A DNA stretch of 64,000 bases from Sphingopyxis sp. H073 (GTDB taxonomy: Bacteria > Pseudomonadota > Alphaproteobacteria > Sphingomonadales > Sphingomonadaceae): positions 496,001-560,000 of the forward strand of contig NZ_LNSG01000001.1 of the NCBI RefSeq assembly GCF_001468395.1, in the 5' to 3' direction. The position numbers were made by a program, and so were the translations under genes. A model generated the notes under the pieces. It searched no databases and was not told the DNA's origin. It saw only the letters and a program-made list of their open reading frames with translations. Of this stretch, positions 42,852-53,819 are shown piece by piece. The stretch's first letter is position 1. Every line of letters begins with the position of its first letter.

Positions 42852-44258
42852 ATGTCCGTCATGCAATATATCAGCACTCGCGGCTCTGCGCCGACCCTCG
42901 ACTTTCGCGCCGCCACGCTTGCCGGCCTCGCCAGCGACGGCGGGCTCTATGTGCCGGCGAAATGGCCCGAGATGTCGGCCGCCGATATCCGCGCGCTTGC
43001 AGGGCTCGATTATGTCGAAACCGCGGTGCGGGTGATGACGCCCTTCGTCGCGGGTGTCCTGTCCGAAGACGAGCTGCGCGAGCTCTGCAAGGCTGCCTAC
43101 GGCCGCTTCAGCCACGATGCGGTGACCCCGCTCGTCCAGCTCGACCACCGCCACTGGCTGCTCGAACTCTTTCACGGTCCGACGCTCGCGTTCAAGGACG
43201 TCGCGCTGCAATTGCTTGGTCAGCTCTTCGAAAAGTTCCTCGGCGGCGGCGAGACCGACCTGACGATCGTCGGCGCGACCTCGGGCGACACCGGTTCGGC
43301 GGCGATCGAGGCGGTCGCGGGGCGCGAACATATCCGCATCTTCATGCTCCACCCCGAAGGCCGGGTCAGCGACGTCCAGCGCCGCCAGATGACCACCGTG
43401 CTGGCGCCCAACGTCTATAATATCGCGATCGACGGCAGCTTCGACGATGCGCAGGCGATGGTGAAGCGGCTGTTCGGCGATGCCGAGGCGCGCAGCGCCC
43501 TGACTCTCTCGGCGGTGAACAGCATCAACTGGGCGCGGCTGATGGCGCAGGTCGTCTATTATTTCTATGCGGCCGTGCGCCTCGGCGCGCCCGAGCGACC
43601 TATTGCTTTCAGCGTTCCGACGGGCAATTTCGGCGATGTTTTTGCGGGCTATGTCGCCGCGCGCATGGGGCTTCCCGTCGCGCGGCTCGTCGTTGCGACC
43701 AACGTCAATGACATCCTCCACCGCGCGCTGTCGTCGGGCGACTATAGCGCTGGCAGCGTCACGCCGACCGCGACCCCCAGCATGGATATCCAGGTCAGCA
43801 GCAATTTCGAAAGACTGCTCTTTGATCTCGCAGGCCGCGATGGCGCGGCGATTGCCGGCATGATGGGCGCGTTCGATCGGGATCGGTCGATGAGCATCCC
43901 TGCCGACATGCTCACCGAGGCCCGCGGGCTTTTTTCGAGCGCGCGGATCGACGGCGATGCGATGTCGCTGGCGCTGCGCTGGGCGCAGGAGAAGGGCGGC
44001 CAGATCATCGACCCGCACAGCGCCGTCGGCCTTGCCGCCGCACGCACGCTCGAAATCGATGCCGATATTCCGGTCGTCACGCTCGCGACTGCGCACCCTG
44101 CAAAATTCCGCGACGCGGTCGAGCGCGCGACGGGTGTCCGCCCGGCGCTTCCCGCGCGCCTCGGCAACCTGTTCGACCGCGAGGAGCGCTATGAAAAGCT
44201 TCCCGGCGATTATGATGCGGTGAAGGCCTATATCCTGTCGGAAGTGGCGCGTGGCTGA
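42852..44258 (+). CDS. thrC: Threonine synthase
   Basis: PLP enzyme converting O-phosphohomoserine to threonine. The 468 residues show MQYISTRGSAPTLDFRAATL, the PLP-lysine segment HGPTLAFKDVALQLLGQLF, the glycine loop VGATSGDTGSAAIEA and FSVPTGNFGDVFAGYVA. ATG at 42852 (or 42861) gives the standard N-terminus. It lies 19 bases after the SURF1 gene; the downstream methyltransferase gene overlaps it by 8 bases. Confidence 0.96.
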   Translation: MSVMQYISTRGSAPTLDFRAATLAGLASDGGLYVPAKWPEMSAADIRALAGLDYVETAVRVMTPFVAGVLSEDELRELCKAAYGRFSHDAVTPLVQLDHRHWLLELFHGPTLAFKDVALQLLGQLFEKFLGGGETDLTIVGATSGDTGSAAIEAVAGREHIRIFMLHPEGRVSDVQRRQMTTVLAPNVYNIAIDGSFDDAQAMVKRLFGDAEARSALTLSAVNSINWARLMAQVVYYFYAAVRLGAPERPIAFSVPTGNFGDVFAGYVAARMGLPVARLVVATNVNDILHRALSSGDYSAGSVTPTATPSMDIQVSSNFERLLFDLAGRDGAAIAGMMGAFDRDRSMSIPADMLTEARGLFSSARIDGDAMSLALRWAQEKGGQIIDPHSAVGLAAARTLEIDADIPVVTLATAHPAKFRDAVERATGVRPALPARLGNLFDREERYEKLPGDYDAVKAYILSEVARG

Positions 44259-45141
44259 GCTTGCGCCGCTGGTCACGCTTGTCGGTGAGGCCTGGGAGGA
44301 TTATGGGCTGGTCGACAGCGGCGGCGGGCGCAAGCTCGAACGCTATGGCCCTTACCGCTTCATCCGCCCCGAACCGCAGGCGATGTGGCACCCCGCGCTT
44401 CCGCAGGACGAATGGGACAAGGCCGACGGCGAGTTCGTTCCCGCATCGGACGATGATGGCGGCGGGCGCTGGTATTACAACAAACCCGTTCCCGCCGAGG
44501 GCTGGCCGCTCGGCTGGCGCGAGACGCGTTTCACGGCAAGCTGCACGCCCTTCCGCCATCTCGGCTTCTTTCCGGACATGGCGCCCGTCTGGGACTGGTT
44601 GCGCGCGCAGGTGGCGGGGAAGTCGGACCCGACCTTCCTGAACCTCTTCGGCTACACCGGCGTAGGCAGCCAGGCGCTCGCCGCCGCGGGTGCGTCGGTG
44701 ACGCATGTCGACGCCTCGAAAAAGTCGGTCGCGCAGGCGCGCGAAAATGCCGCGCTCGCCGGTATGGCCGAAAAGCCGGTCCGCTGGATCGTCGATGATG
44801 CGGGCAAATTCACCGCCCGCGAGGTGCGGCGCGAAAGGCGCTACGATGCGATCCTGCTCGACCCGCCCAAGTTCGGACGCGGGCCGGGAGGCGAGCGCTG
44901 GCAGCTGGAAGAAGGGCTCGCTCCCTTGCTCGCCGATTGCCGGCAATTGCTCGACGCCGACAGCAAGGCGCTGTTTCTCACCGTCTATGCCGTGCGCATG
45001 TCGGCGCTCGCGATCGGCGAACTGCTCGCACAGCTTTTTGCCGATCTGCCCGGCACGGTCGAATGCGGCGAGCTGGCGGTGCGCGAAGAGGCGCGGGGGC
45101 TCTTGCTCCCAACCGCGATCTTCGCGCGCTGGAGCAATTAG
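44251..45141 (+). CDS. Class I SAM-dependent methyltransferase (RlmI-like, COG1092)
   Basis: Probably an rRNA cytosine-C5-type or related methyltransferase; the target is not decidable. The 296 residues have the SAM-binding motif FLNLFGYTGVGSQALAAAGA, the acidic loop VTHVDASKKSV and the catalytic-site motif ILLDPPKFGRGPGG. It lacks the N-terminal PUA domain of RlmI. The start is GTG at 44251, overlapping thrC by 8 bases. Its stop TAG shares three bases with the stop of the convergent GGDEF gene. Confidence 0.87.
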   Translation: MAELAPLVTLVGEAWEDYGLVDSGGGRKLERYGPYRFIRPEPQAMWHPALPQDEWDKADGEFVPASDDDGGGRWYYNKPVPAEGWPLGWRETRFTASCTPFRHLGFFPDMAPVWDWLRAQVAGKSDPTFLNLFGYTGVGSQALAAAGASVTHVDASKKSVAQARENAALAGMAEKPVRWIVDDAGKFTAREVRRERRYDAILLDPPKFGRGPGGERWQLEEGLAPLLADCRQLLDADSKALFLTVYAVRMSALAIGELLAQLFADLPGTVECGELAVREEARGLLLPTAIFARWSN

Positions 45142-46274
45142 GCGGCTGGCGTCGCCAGCTCGATCCGGTTCCGTCCGCTTTCCTTGGCGCGATAGAGCGC
45201 CTCGTCGGCGGCTTTCAGCGCCGCGCGGGCATCGCCGAAGCCGAACACGTCGGCCACCCCGCCCGAGAAGGTGATCTTGCCGAACGGCTGGTCGGTCTTG
45301 CGGTTGATGAGCCGCCGCTCGGCCAAGCCTTCGCGCGCCTCGTCGAGCCGCGCCGCCGCCTCGCTCGGCGGCAGGCCGCGGAACAGCATCACGAATTCCT
45401 CGCCGCCGTGCCGTGCGACGTGGCAATGGTCATTCGAAATCTTCGCGAGCGTGTCGGCGATCAGCTTGATGACGCGGTCGCCGGCTTCATGGCCGTGGAT
45501 GTCGTTCACCTTCTTGAACTCATCGATGTCGCAGAAGGCGACCGACAGCGGTTCGCACGAGGCGCGCGCTTCCTCATAATGACGTTCGAGCAGCACCTCG
45601 AAGGCACGCCGGTTGGGGAGGCCGGTCAGATAGTCGACCTCTGCGTCGCGCTTGGCGCGGGCAAGGCTTTTGCGCAGCGCCTTCGCCTCGTCCTCGCTCT
45701 TGCGCATTTCCTCTTCGGCGTGGCGCGTACGCTCCAGCATCACCTTCGCAATGTCGGCGAGGTGCGAGACAAGCTCGCCCGTCTTTTGCACCTGTTCGAG
45801 GTCGCTGACATGCTCCTCCAGTTTCGACCCATATTCGCTCGTCGCGCTGCGTGCGGCCTTGGTGCTGCTCTGGAAGGTCTCGAGGTTCGTTTCGAGCCGC
45901 GCGACCATCCGGTCGAGGTCGGCGCGATCGGCCAGCGTGGGGTCATTCTCCATCAGCTCGTCGAGCCATTGCTGCGTCACGCCTTCGCTCGTCATCGAGC
46001 GCGCCGCGATCTGTCGCGCGAGCCGTGGGTTGATCCCCGAAAAGGCGCTGTGCGCGATCAGCAGGTTCGCCGCCGAAATATCCAGATCATGGTCGATCAG
46101 GAATGCGCCGATCGCACCGACCAGCTGCTGCCGCGCCTCCCGCACCAGGCTGCGCGAACCGCGCGCTCCCGAGGATGCCTGTTCCTCTTCGTGGGCCCCG
46201 TTCTTCGCGCGGAGCCCCAGCCAGCCCAGGAGCCGCCCGACCGGCTCGTTCGATGGAGTTGCATGTGTGGTCAT
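45138..46274 (-). CDS. GGDEF-domain diguanylate cyclase
   Basis: Makes cyclic di-GMP. It has 378 residues: an unassigned helical N-terminal region (about 45-130, QQLVGAIGAFLIDHDLDISA...LARQIAARSM), a coiled coil (about 150-210) and a C-terminal GGDEF domain with DYLTGLPNRRAFE and the active site GGEEF at 290-294. The RxxD inhibitory site expected five residues before the active site is absent (HCHVAR instead), so product inhibition of the usual kind is unlikely. There is no membrane segment or signal peptide. ATG at 46274 has no obvious ribosome-binding site. Confidence 0.92.
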   Translation of the reverse strand: MTTHATPSNEPVGRLLGWLGLRAKNGAHEEEQASSGARGSRSLVREARQQLVGAIGAFLIDHDLDISAANLLIAHSAFSGINPRLARQIAARSMTSEGVTQQWLDELMENDPTLADRADLDRMVARLETNLETFQSSTKAARSATSEYGSKLEEHVSDLEQVQKTGELVSHLADIAKVMLERTRHAEEEMRKSEDEAKALRKSLARAKRDAEVDYLTGLPNRRAFEVLLERHYEEARASCEPLSVAFCDIDEFKKVNDIHGHEAGDRVIKLIADTLAKISNDHCHVARHGGEEFVMLFRGLPPSEAAARLDEAREGLAERRLINRKTDQPFGKITFSGGVADVFGFGDARAALKAADEALYRAKESGRNRIELATPAA

Positions 46275-46326
46275 GCGCAAATTAACGGGCGCCCCGAAAC
46301 AAGGTTAAGGCGCCGGAGGAAAAATT

Positions 46327-47568
46327 TCAGGGATCGATCCGTCCCTCGTCCCGTGCGGGCATCGGGGCGAGGAATGGCAACAACAATGCCGTCAGAACGA
46401 GCCATCCGCCCGAGAGCAATATGGCAGTCGGAAGCGACCAGATGTCGGCCGCGAGACCCAGCATATAGGCACCGAGTGCCATCGCGCCAAAGGTCACCGC
46501 TTGATAGATCGACAGGCAGCGGCCGAGGATCGCCTCGGGGGACCGGAGCTGCATCGCGACGTTGAGCGTGGTCAGCGTCGAGACCCACGCCATGCCGGCG
46601 ATAAAGGTCGCGGCCATGACGACCGCGATCGATCCCGTCAGCGCCACCGGGACGGTCGCCGCCGCGAAGACGATCGCCGAACCGCTGACGATGCGGTCGC
46701 TCCCCCAGCGGCGGCGCAGATTCCCGACCCATAGCGCGGCGAAGATCGACCCGGCGCCGAAGGCGGCGAGGCAAAGACCATAGACGGTCTCGGTGCCGTG
46801 CAGCCGGTCGCGGACGAGCGCGGGCATCAGCGCCTGGATACCGATCGCTGCGGCGCCGAAAGCGAAGCCGCGGATCAGGATTCGCCGCACGGGGTCCGAC
46901 TGGACGCAAAAGCGGATGCCGGTCGCGATTGCGGCGAACATCGGCGTGCGCTGCGGCTGCGACACCTCGGGATGCCAGCCGAGTAACACGATGATCAGCG
47001 CGAGATAGCTGATCGCATTGAGCCCGAAGCCGAGCGCCGGGCCGGTCAGCGAAATCAGCAGGCCGCCGAGCGCGGGGCCCGCGCTCCGCGCAAGGTTGAA
47101 GGCGATGCTGTTGAGCGCGATCGCCTGCGGCAGGTCCTTCGGGCCGACTTGCAGCCGCACTGACGCTTGCCACGCGGGGCCGTTGAGCGCGGTTCCGCAG
47201 CCAACCGACAGGGTGAAGAACAGCAGCAACAGCGGGGTAATCGCGCCCATCCAGGTCGTGAGGGCCAGCGCCGCGGAGATCAGCAGCATTCCCGTCTGCG
47301 CTGCCAGCATCACGCGCCGCCGGTCGAAATTGTCGGCGATCGCGCCGGCGATGACGCCGAGCAGCAGGATCGGGATCGTCGCGCTCGCCTGCACCAGCGC
47401 GATCAGCTGATGCGAATTGGTGATCTCGGTCATCAGCCACGCGGCGCCGACCGACTGGATCATCGATCCCATATTCGACGCGAGATTGGCGATCCAGATG
47501 GCGCGGAAGGCGGGATAGCGGAAGGGAGCGATGGAAGAAGGCGGGGAAGAGGTCTGCGTCGCGCTCAC
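46327..47568 (-). CDS. MFS transporter (EntS/DUF894-like exporter)
   Basis: A proton-driven exporter of 413 residues with 12 predicted helices. The N-terminus FRYPAFRAIWIANLASNMGS and the loop IADNFDRRRVMLAAQ (MFS signature between helices 2 and 3) match the EntS-like group. The substrate is unknown. The start is GTG at 47568 with a poor ribosome-binding site; no upstream ATG is better. It lies 52 bases upstream of the GGDEF gene on the same strand, so both could share a transcript. Confidence 0.85.
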   Translation of the reverse strand: MSATQTSSPPSSIAPFRYPAFRAIWIANLASNMGSMIQSVGAAWLMTEITNSHQLIALVQASATIPILLLGVIAGAIADNFDRRRVMLAAQTGMLLISAALALTTWMGAITPLLLLFFTLSVGCGTALNGPAWQASVRLQVGPKDLPQAIALNSIAFNLARSAGPALGGLLISLTGPALGFGLNAISYLALIIVLLGWHPEVSQPQRTPMFAAIATGIRFCVQSDPVRRILIRGFAFGAAAIGIQALMPALVRDRLHGTETVYGLCLAAFGAGSIFAALWVGNLRRRWGSDRIVSGSAIVFAAATVPVALTGSIAVVMAATFIAGMAWVSTLTTLNVAMQLRSPEAILGRCLSIYQAVTFGAMALGAYMLGLAADIWSLPTAILLSGGWLVLTALLLPFLAPMPARDEGRIDP

Positions 47569-49407
<1,839 letters not shown>

Positions 49408-49430
49408 CATGACGGGGGAGGGTTGAAGCA

Positions 49431-50621
49431 GTGACCCCTGCCGCCCGCATCCAGACCGCGATCGAAATTCTCGACGCCATCGCCGCCGCGGCACGTGAGG
49501 GCGGAGCGCCCGCCGATGCCATTTTTGCAGAAGCGATGCGGGCTCGCCGCTATGCGGGGTCGAAGGATCGCCGCGCGATCCGGGCGCACGTCTATGACGC
49601 GATCCGCTTGGTGCGCTCGGCGCCCGTATCGGGCCGCGCCGCGATGCTCGCGCTCGCCGACGCCGATCCCGATATGGCGGGCTCGTTCGACGGATCGCCC
49701 TACGGTCCCGCGCCGATCGCGGCGGACGAGCCGCGCGCCGAGACAGGACTGGCCGCGCAGGCGCTGGTCGATCTCTTCGACCCGCTGGTGGGGATGGACG
49801 AGGGCAGTGCGATGCTTGCCCGTGCCTCGCTCGACCTGCGTGCCAACCGCCTCAAGGCGACGGTAGCGGACCTCGCGACGCTCTTCGCAGAAGGCGAGGC
49901 GATCCCGGGCGCGCCCGACGGCTGGCGCCTGCCGCCCGAAACCGCGGCGGCCCAGCATCCCGCCTATTCCGACGGCGCGTTCGAGGTGCAGGACGCCGCC
50001 AGCCAATATGCCTCGGCCGCGCTCGATGCATCGCCGGGGCAGGCGATCGTCGATCTTTGCGCGGGGGGCGGCGGCAAGACGCTCGCCATCGCTTCGCTGA
50101 CCGGTGGCGACGCCGAAATCCTTGCCTGCGACACCAACCGTGCGCGGCTGCAGCAGCTCTCACCGCGCGCCGAGCGCGCGGGCGCGACGCGCATCGAGAC
50201 ACGATTGTTGAACCCCGACCGGGAATCGGAGATGCTCGCCGACTGGCAAGGGCGGGCCGACCGCGTGTTTGTCGACGCCCCCTGCTCGGGCAGCGGGACG
50301 TGGCGGCGCAGCCCCGAATTGCGCTGGCGGCTCACCCCCTCGCGGCTCGACCGGCATCTCGCCGATCAGGCCAAGCTGATCGACATCGGCGCCGATCTGG
50401 TGGCGCCGGGCGGCAAACTTCTTTATGCTGTCTGCTCGATCATCGCGCGCGAGGGGCGGGTCCAGGTGGACGAGTTTTTGAACCGGCATCCCGACTGGAC
50501 GGCTGACAGCGGCTATCTGCCCGAAGGCATCGGGCGCGCCGCAGGGCACGGTTTTCTGCTAACTCCGGCGCACGACGGATGCGACGGATTTTTTCTCGCG
50601 CGGCTGACACGGCCATGTTAG
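49431..50621 (+). CDS. RsmB/NOP-family RNA (cytosine-C5) methyltransferase
   Basis: Methylates cytosine in rRNA. The 396 residues have a NusB-like helical N-terminus (about 1-65), an RNA-binding segment (RLPPETAAAQHPAYSDGAFE, VQDAASQYA) and a Rossmann methyltransferase domain (IVDLCAGGGGKTLAIASL). Both catalytic cysteines are present: DAPCSGSGTWRRSPE and YAVCSII. The GTG start at 49431 follows GGGAGGG. It lies 23 bases after guaB, an arrangement suggesting a shared transcript. Confidence 0.92.
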   Translation: MTPAARIQTAIEILDAIAAAAREGGAPADAIFAEAMRARRYAGSKDRRAIRAHVYDAIRLVRSAPVSGRAAMLALADADPDMAGSFDGSPYGPAPIAADEPRAETGLAAQALVDLFDPLVGMDEGSAMLARASLDLRANRLKATVADLATLFAEGEAIPGAPDGWRLPPETAAAQHPAYSDGAFEVQDAASQYASAALDASPGQAIVDLCAGGGGKTLAIASLTGGDAEILACDTNRARLQQLSPRAERAGATRIETRLLNPDRESEMLADWQGRADRVFVDAPCSGSGTWRRSPELRWRLTPSRLDRHLADQAKLIDIGADLVAPGGKLLYAVCSIIAREGRVQVDEFLNRHPDWTADSGYLPEGIGRAAGHGFLLTPAHDGCDGFFLARLTRPC

Positions 50622-50653
50622 CATCCCCCGAAATGACGAAATGGGAGAATGTG

Positions 50654-51178
50654 ATGCGCGTCAGTTTCCTGGCTATCGGTGCCGGCCTCATCCTTGCCAG
50701 CATGCCCGTGGCCTCGGACGCGCAGCGCGCCGACAATGACATCCTGCCGCGCTCGGTGGCGCTCCAGCATCAGGGGGTGGAGGCGCAGGCGAAGGGCGAC
50801 CTTGCCGCCGCGGTCGATTTCTATGAATCGGCGCTCGCCGCCGATCCGCGCAACCGGTCGGCGATCGTTGCGCTGGCACAGGTCGCACGGGCACAGGGCT
50901 TGCCCGGGAAGGCGATCGGTTTCTACCGCGAGGCGCTGCTTCTCGAACCCAATGACGTCGTCGCGCTGACCGGGCAGGGCGAGGCGCTCGCCGACAAGGG
51001 CGCGCTCGAACTCGCGCGCGAAAAGCTTGCCGATGCGAAACGCGTGTGCAAGGCGAACTGCCCGCAGGTCGCCGCGCTCGAAAAGGCGATCGCGGCGGGC
51101 AGCGAAAAGCGGGTCGTCGCGGCCGAGGCGATCGCGCCGAAACCCGTCGTCGCGACGGTCGGCACCAGCCAGAACTGA
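50654..51178 (+). CDS. Exported TPR-repeat protein
   Basis: A 174-residue protein with a signal peptide (residues 1-23, ending SDAQ) and about three tetratricopeptide units (GVEAQAKGDLAAAVDFYESA, ALAQVARAQGLPGKAIGFYR, GQGEALADKGALELAREKLA). Two cysteines (CKANC) follow the repeats. It probably forms a periplasmic scaffold; the partner is unknown. The start choice rests on GGGAGAATGTG before ATG at 50654; ATG at 50633 is an alternative. It lies 32 bases after the methyltransferase gene. Confidence 0.8.
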   Translation: MRVSFLAIGAGLILASMPVASDAQRADNDILPRSVALQHQGVEAQAKGDLAAAVDFYESALAADPRNRSAIVALAQVARAQGLPGKAIGFYREALLLEPNDVVALTGQGEALADKGALELAREKLADAKRVCKANCPQVAALEKAIAAGSEKRVVAAEAIAPKPVVATVGTSQN

Positions 51179-51210
51179 TCTTTCCGAAAGGTGCAGGCGT
51201 CGGTTTCCGA

Positions 51211-51244
51211 GTAGGATACGGCTAGCCTAGGGCTAGTTTCCTAC
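51211..51244. other. Imperfect hairpin between TPR gene and lptD
   Basis: GTAGGA (51211-51216) pairs with TCCTAC (51239-51244), and CTAGCC (51222-51227) with GGCTAG (51231-51236). There is no U-tract on either side, so termination is uncertain; it sits where the two convergent units meet. Confidence 0.5.
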
Positions 51245-51372
51245 GCCGCCAAAAGCCACAATCCGAGGCTAATCGCCCCGCAAAAAAGCAGCGCGAAGAT
51301 TATAAATCCTGGTCCTCGTGCGTCATTCCGGTTTCCCTTGGGAATGAGTAGTCCGAGGATGATATCCCACAT
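51241..51372 (-). CDS. Possible 43-residue membrane microprotein downstream of lptD
   Basis: Reading from ATG at 51372, 10 bases past the lptD stop, gives a short product, MWDIILGLLIPKGNRNDARG and then one convincing membrane helix (FIIFALLFCGAISLGLWLLAA). The ribosome-binding site is weak. The frame also stays open upstream into lptD, which weakens the case. Position right behind lptD suggests co-transcription if real. Conservation in relatives would decide. Confidence 0.4.
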   Translation of the reverse strand: MWDIILGLLIPKGNRNDARGPGFIIFALLFCGAISLGLWLLAA

Positions 51373-51382
51373 GGCGTGACGC

Positions 51383-53686
51383 TCAGAACCCCAGATTCCG
51401 GAATGCGATCCGGAACGAGAAGCTGTTGCCGCGTTTCGCGTCGCCGGTGTCGATGTAATCGCGGCGCCAAGTGAGGGCGATCGACAGGCAGTCGTCGTCA
51501 TAGGCGATGCCGAGGCGGTGGCGGATCGGTTCGAAGCCGTCGGCCTGCGCCAGCGGGTCGTCGCTGCGGCTGGTGAGGTCGATGATCGCCGATCCGAAGA
51601 CTGACCAGTTTTTCGCAAAACCGACGCGGCCGCCGACGCGCGCCTCCTCGCGGTCCTGCAGATCCTCGCCGAGCAGCAGGATGTCGCGGTTGAGGCGCGA
51701 ATAGCCGAGCACGGCGTAGGTCGACCGGCCGCCGATCGTCGCGTCGAACTCGTTGCGCCGGATCGCGAGATTGTCCTTGTCGAGGCGGAAGCGATGCGTC
51801 AGCCGCAGGAAGCTCTTGTAGGCGATCGTCGTGCGCCCGACGATGTCCGAGGTGCGGTCGGTGAGTCCGGTGCCGTCGGGGAACAGGCTGGGCTTGTCGG
51901 ACAGGCGATAACTTTGCCCGATCATGCTGTTGATCGTGAAGCTCGGCCGGCTGTAATTCCATTCCACGCCATAGGTGATGCGCGCGCCGTCCTCGAACCG
52001 GTCATAGCCGTTGAAGCGGTTGATCGCGAACAGGTTGCTGTCCTCGAGGTCGAAGGCGCGGGCATCCTCGTTCGGAATGTCCAGATTCTTGATCGGCGGC
52101 GTCGCGACGATCTGGACGCGTGGGGTCAGCGTCTGCGTCCCGCCCGCGAACTCGCCGACGAAGGGCCAGCGCATGTCGGCCGCGACCGCCGCGATGCCGC
52201 GGCCCTGCCACCCCGACTTGCCGCGATAACCGGGGATTGCGGTCAGGAGATTCTCGTCGCTGTGATAGACGTCGCCGCGCACCAGCGCCGTGACCGTGAC
52301 TTCCTGCCCAAGGCCGGTGAGCCCGCGCAGATCCCAGCGCGCCCCTGCGAAGGCGCGCTGCGTGTCCTGCCCCGACGTGCGCCCGATCGCCAATGTGTTG
52401 AGCTGCAGCTCGACCTGTCCGCCGAGCAGCGGATCCGCGAAGCGCTGGCGATAGTCGATGATCGGCAGCGCGACCGGCTGCTGCCCCTGGCTGTCGTTGC
52501 GGCGCAGCGTCTGTGTCGCCCAGCCGGCGATCGAGAGATAGCTCTGCCCGCCGATCCGTTCGAGCTCGAAGGTCGAGCGCAGCCGGTCGTCGCGGCTGAT
52601 GTCATAGCGGCGCATGAAGGTGCGGTCGGTCGTGACGCGGCCCGAAAAGGACAGGCTCCACCGCGGGTCGAACTGGAATTTGCCCGCGCTTTCGAAATAG
52701 CCGCGGAACCGACGGTTGCGATCGGTCGTCGGCCCCGAGACCGGAACCGCCGCACTGTGGGTTGCAAAGCCGTTGAGGCGGAACGAGCCGACGTCGGTCA
52801 GCGCGCGGAACTCGCCCTCCAGCATCGGCGCGGCGCTCGTATAGATGTGCGGCGTGATCGTGATGTCGCGATCGGGCGCGAGGCGGAGATAGTAAGGAAC
52901 CGCGATCTCGAACCCGTTCGTACGGTCGAGGCGGATTTCAGGCACCAGCAGCCCGCTGCCCGCCTCCTGGTTCGCCGGATGGCTGAGGCCGGGGAGCGGG
53001 ATCAGCGGCAGGCCGAAAATCTCGACCCGCGCGCCCTTGTATTTCACCTTGTTTTTTGCGCGGTCATAGGTGACGCGCACGGCGCGGATCTGCCAGCTCG
53101 GATTCTTCGGGCATCCCGAGTCATCCTCGACGGGGCAGGGGGTGTAGGCGGCGTTTTCCAGCTCGATATTGCCGTTGTCGAAACGTGTGCCCTTCATCGC
53201 CGCGAGGCGCGAGCCATTGTCGAGCACGACGAGCATATTTTCGACGACGCCATCGCGCAGCGTGTCGGTCAGGACGATGCGGTCGCCATAGGCGGTATCG
53301 CCCTCGGGATTCTTGACCGCGACATTGCCCTCGGCGACCACCTCGCCGGTCTGGCGGTTCCACGTCACCTTGTCCGCGCGCATCTCGATCGCGTCGCGGT
53401 TCATCTGGACATTGCCTTCGGCAACGACGATGTCGGCGTCATTGTCGTAGTTCAGGGCGTCAGCGGCAAAGCCGATCTGTTCCTCGCTCGTCGGCGCGGG
53501 GGCATCGGGTGCGGCCGGGACGACGTCGCGATCCTGCAGGTCGGGCTGCCCTTCGGGTACGGCGACCGGGGGTGGTTCGACCGTCTGCTGTGCGGCCACC
53601 GGGCATGCCATCAGCGCGGCAGTGCTCGCCGTGACGAACCACAGCGATTGCGCGCGCGACCCCCGATGGAACAAAGTCCAGCCCAT
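51383..53686 (-). CDS. lptD: LPS-assembly protein LptD
   Basis: Outer-membrane barrel that, with LptE, inserts lipopolysaccharide into the outer leaflet. The 767 residues have a signal peptide (to about residue 32), an OstA/LptA-like N-terminal jellyroll (AADALNYDNDADIVVAEGNV, ADKVTWNRQTGEVVAEGNV) and a large C-terminal beta-barrel ending in the aromatic-terminated strand SFSFRIAFRNLGF. Two cysteines (CPVEDDSGCP) lie in the N-terminal domain. It is divergent from pepA. Confidence 0.95.
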   Translation of the reverse strand: MGWTLFHRGSRAQSLWFVTASTAALMACPVAAQQTVEPPPVAVPEGQPDLQDRDVVPAAPDAPAPTSEEQIGFAADALNYDNDADIVVAEGNVQMNRDAIEMRADKVTWNRQTGEVVAEGNVAVKNPEGDTAYGDRIVLTDTLRDGVVENMLVVLDNGSRLAAMKGTRFDNGNIELENAAYTPCPVEDDSGCPKNPSWQIRAVRVTYDRAKNKVKYKGARVEIFGLPLIPLPGLSHPANQEAGSGLLVPEIRLDRTNGFEIAVPYYLRLAPDRDITITPHIYTSAAPMLEGEFRALTDVGSFRLNGFATHSAAVPVSGPTTDRNRRFRGYFESAGKFQFDPRWSLSFSGRVTTDRTFMRRYDISRDDRLRSTFELERIGGQSYLSIAGWATQTLRRNDSQGQQPVALPIIDYRQRFADPLLGGQVELQLNTLAIGRTSGQDTQRAFAGARWDLRGLTGLGQEVTVTALVRGDVYHSDENLLTAIPGYRGKSGWQGRGIAAVAADMRWPFVGEFAGGTQTLTPRVQIVATPPIKNLDIPNEDARAFDLEDSNLFAINRFNGYDRFEDGARITYGVEWNYSRPSFTINSMIGQSYRLSDKPSLFPDGTGLTDRTSDIVGRTTIAYKSFLRLTHRFRLDKDNLAIRRNEFDATIGGRSTYAVLGYSRLNRDILLLGEDLQDREEARVGGRVGFAKNWSVFGSAIIDLTSRSDDPLAQADGFEPIRHRLGIAYDDDCLSIALTWRRDYIDTGDAKRGNSFSFRIAFRNLGF

Positions 53687-53748
53687 TTAATCCCTTTGTC
53701 CCAGACCCTATATGGTCGCTGCCCGGCCTTGGACCGGCAGCTTTGTTT

Positions 53749-53777
53749 TTGCAACTCGCAAGCGAAACCCCTATCGG
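53749..53777 (+). promoter_or_regulatory. Candidate sigma-70 promoter for pepA
   Basis: TTGCAA (53749-53754), a 17-base spacer and TATCGG (53772-53777), 42 bases before the pepA start. The -10 is only a partial match. On the other strand a CATATAG motif near 53710 may serve lptD. Confidence 0.5.
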
Positions 53778-53819
53778 TCCGGCACGTTCCAATCAATCAT
53801 CGCATAAGAAAGTTACCGC

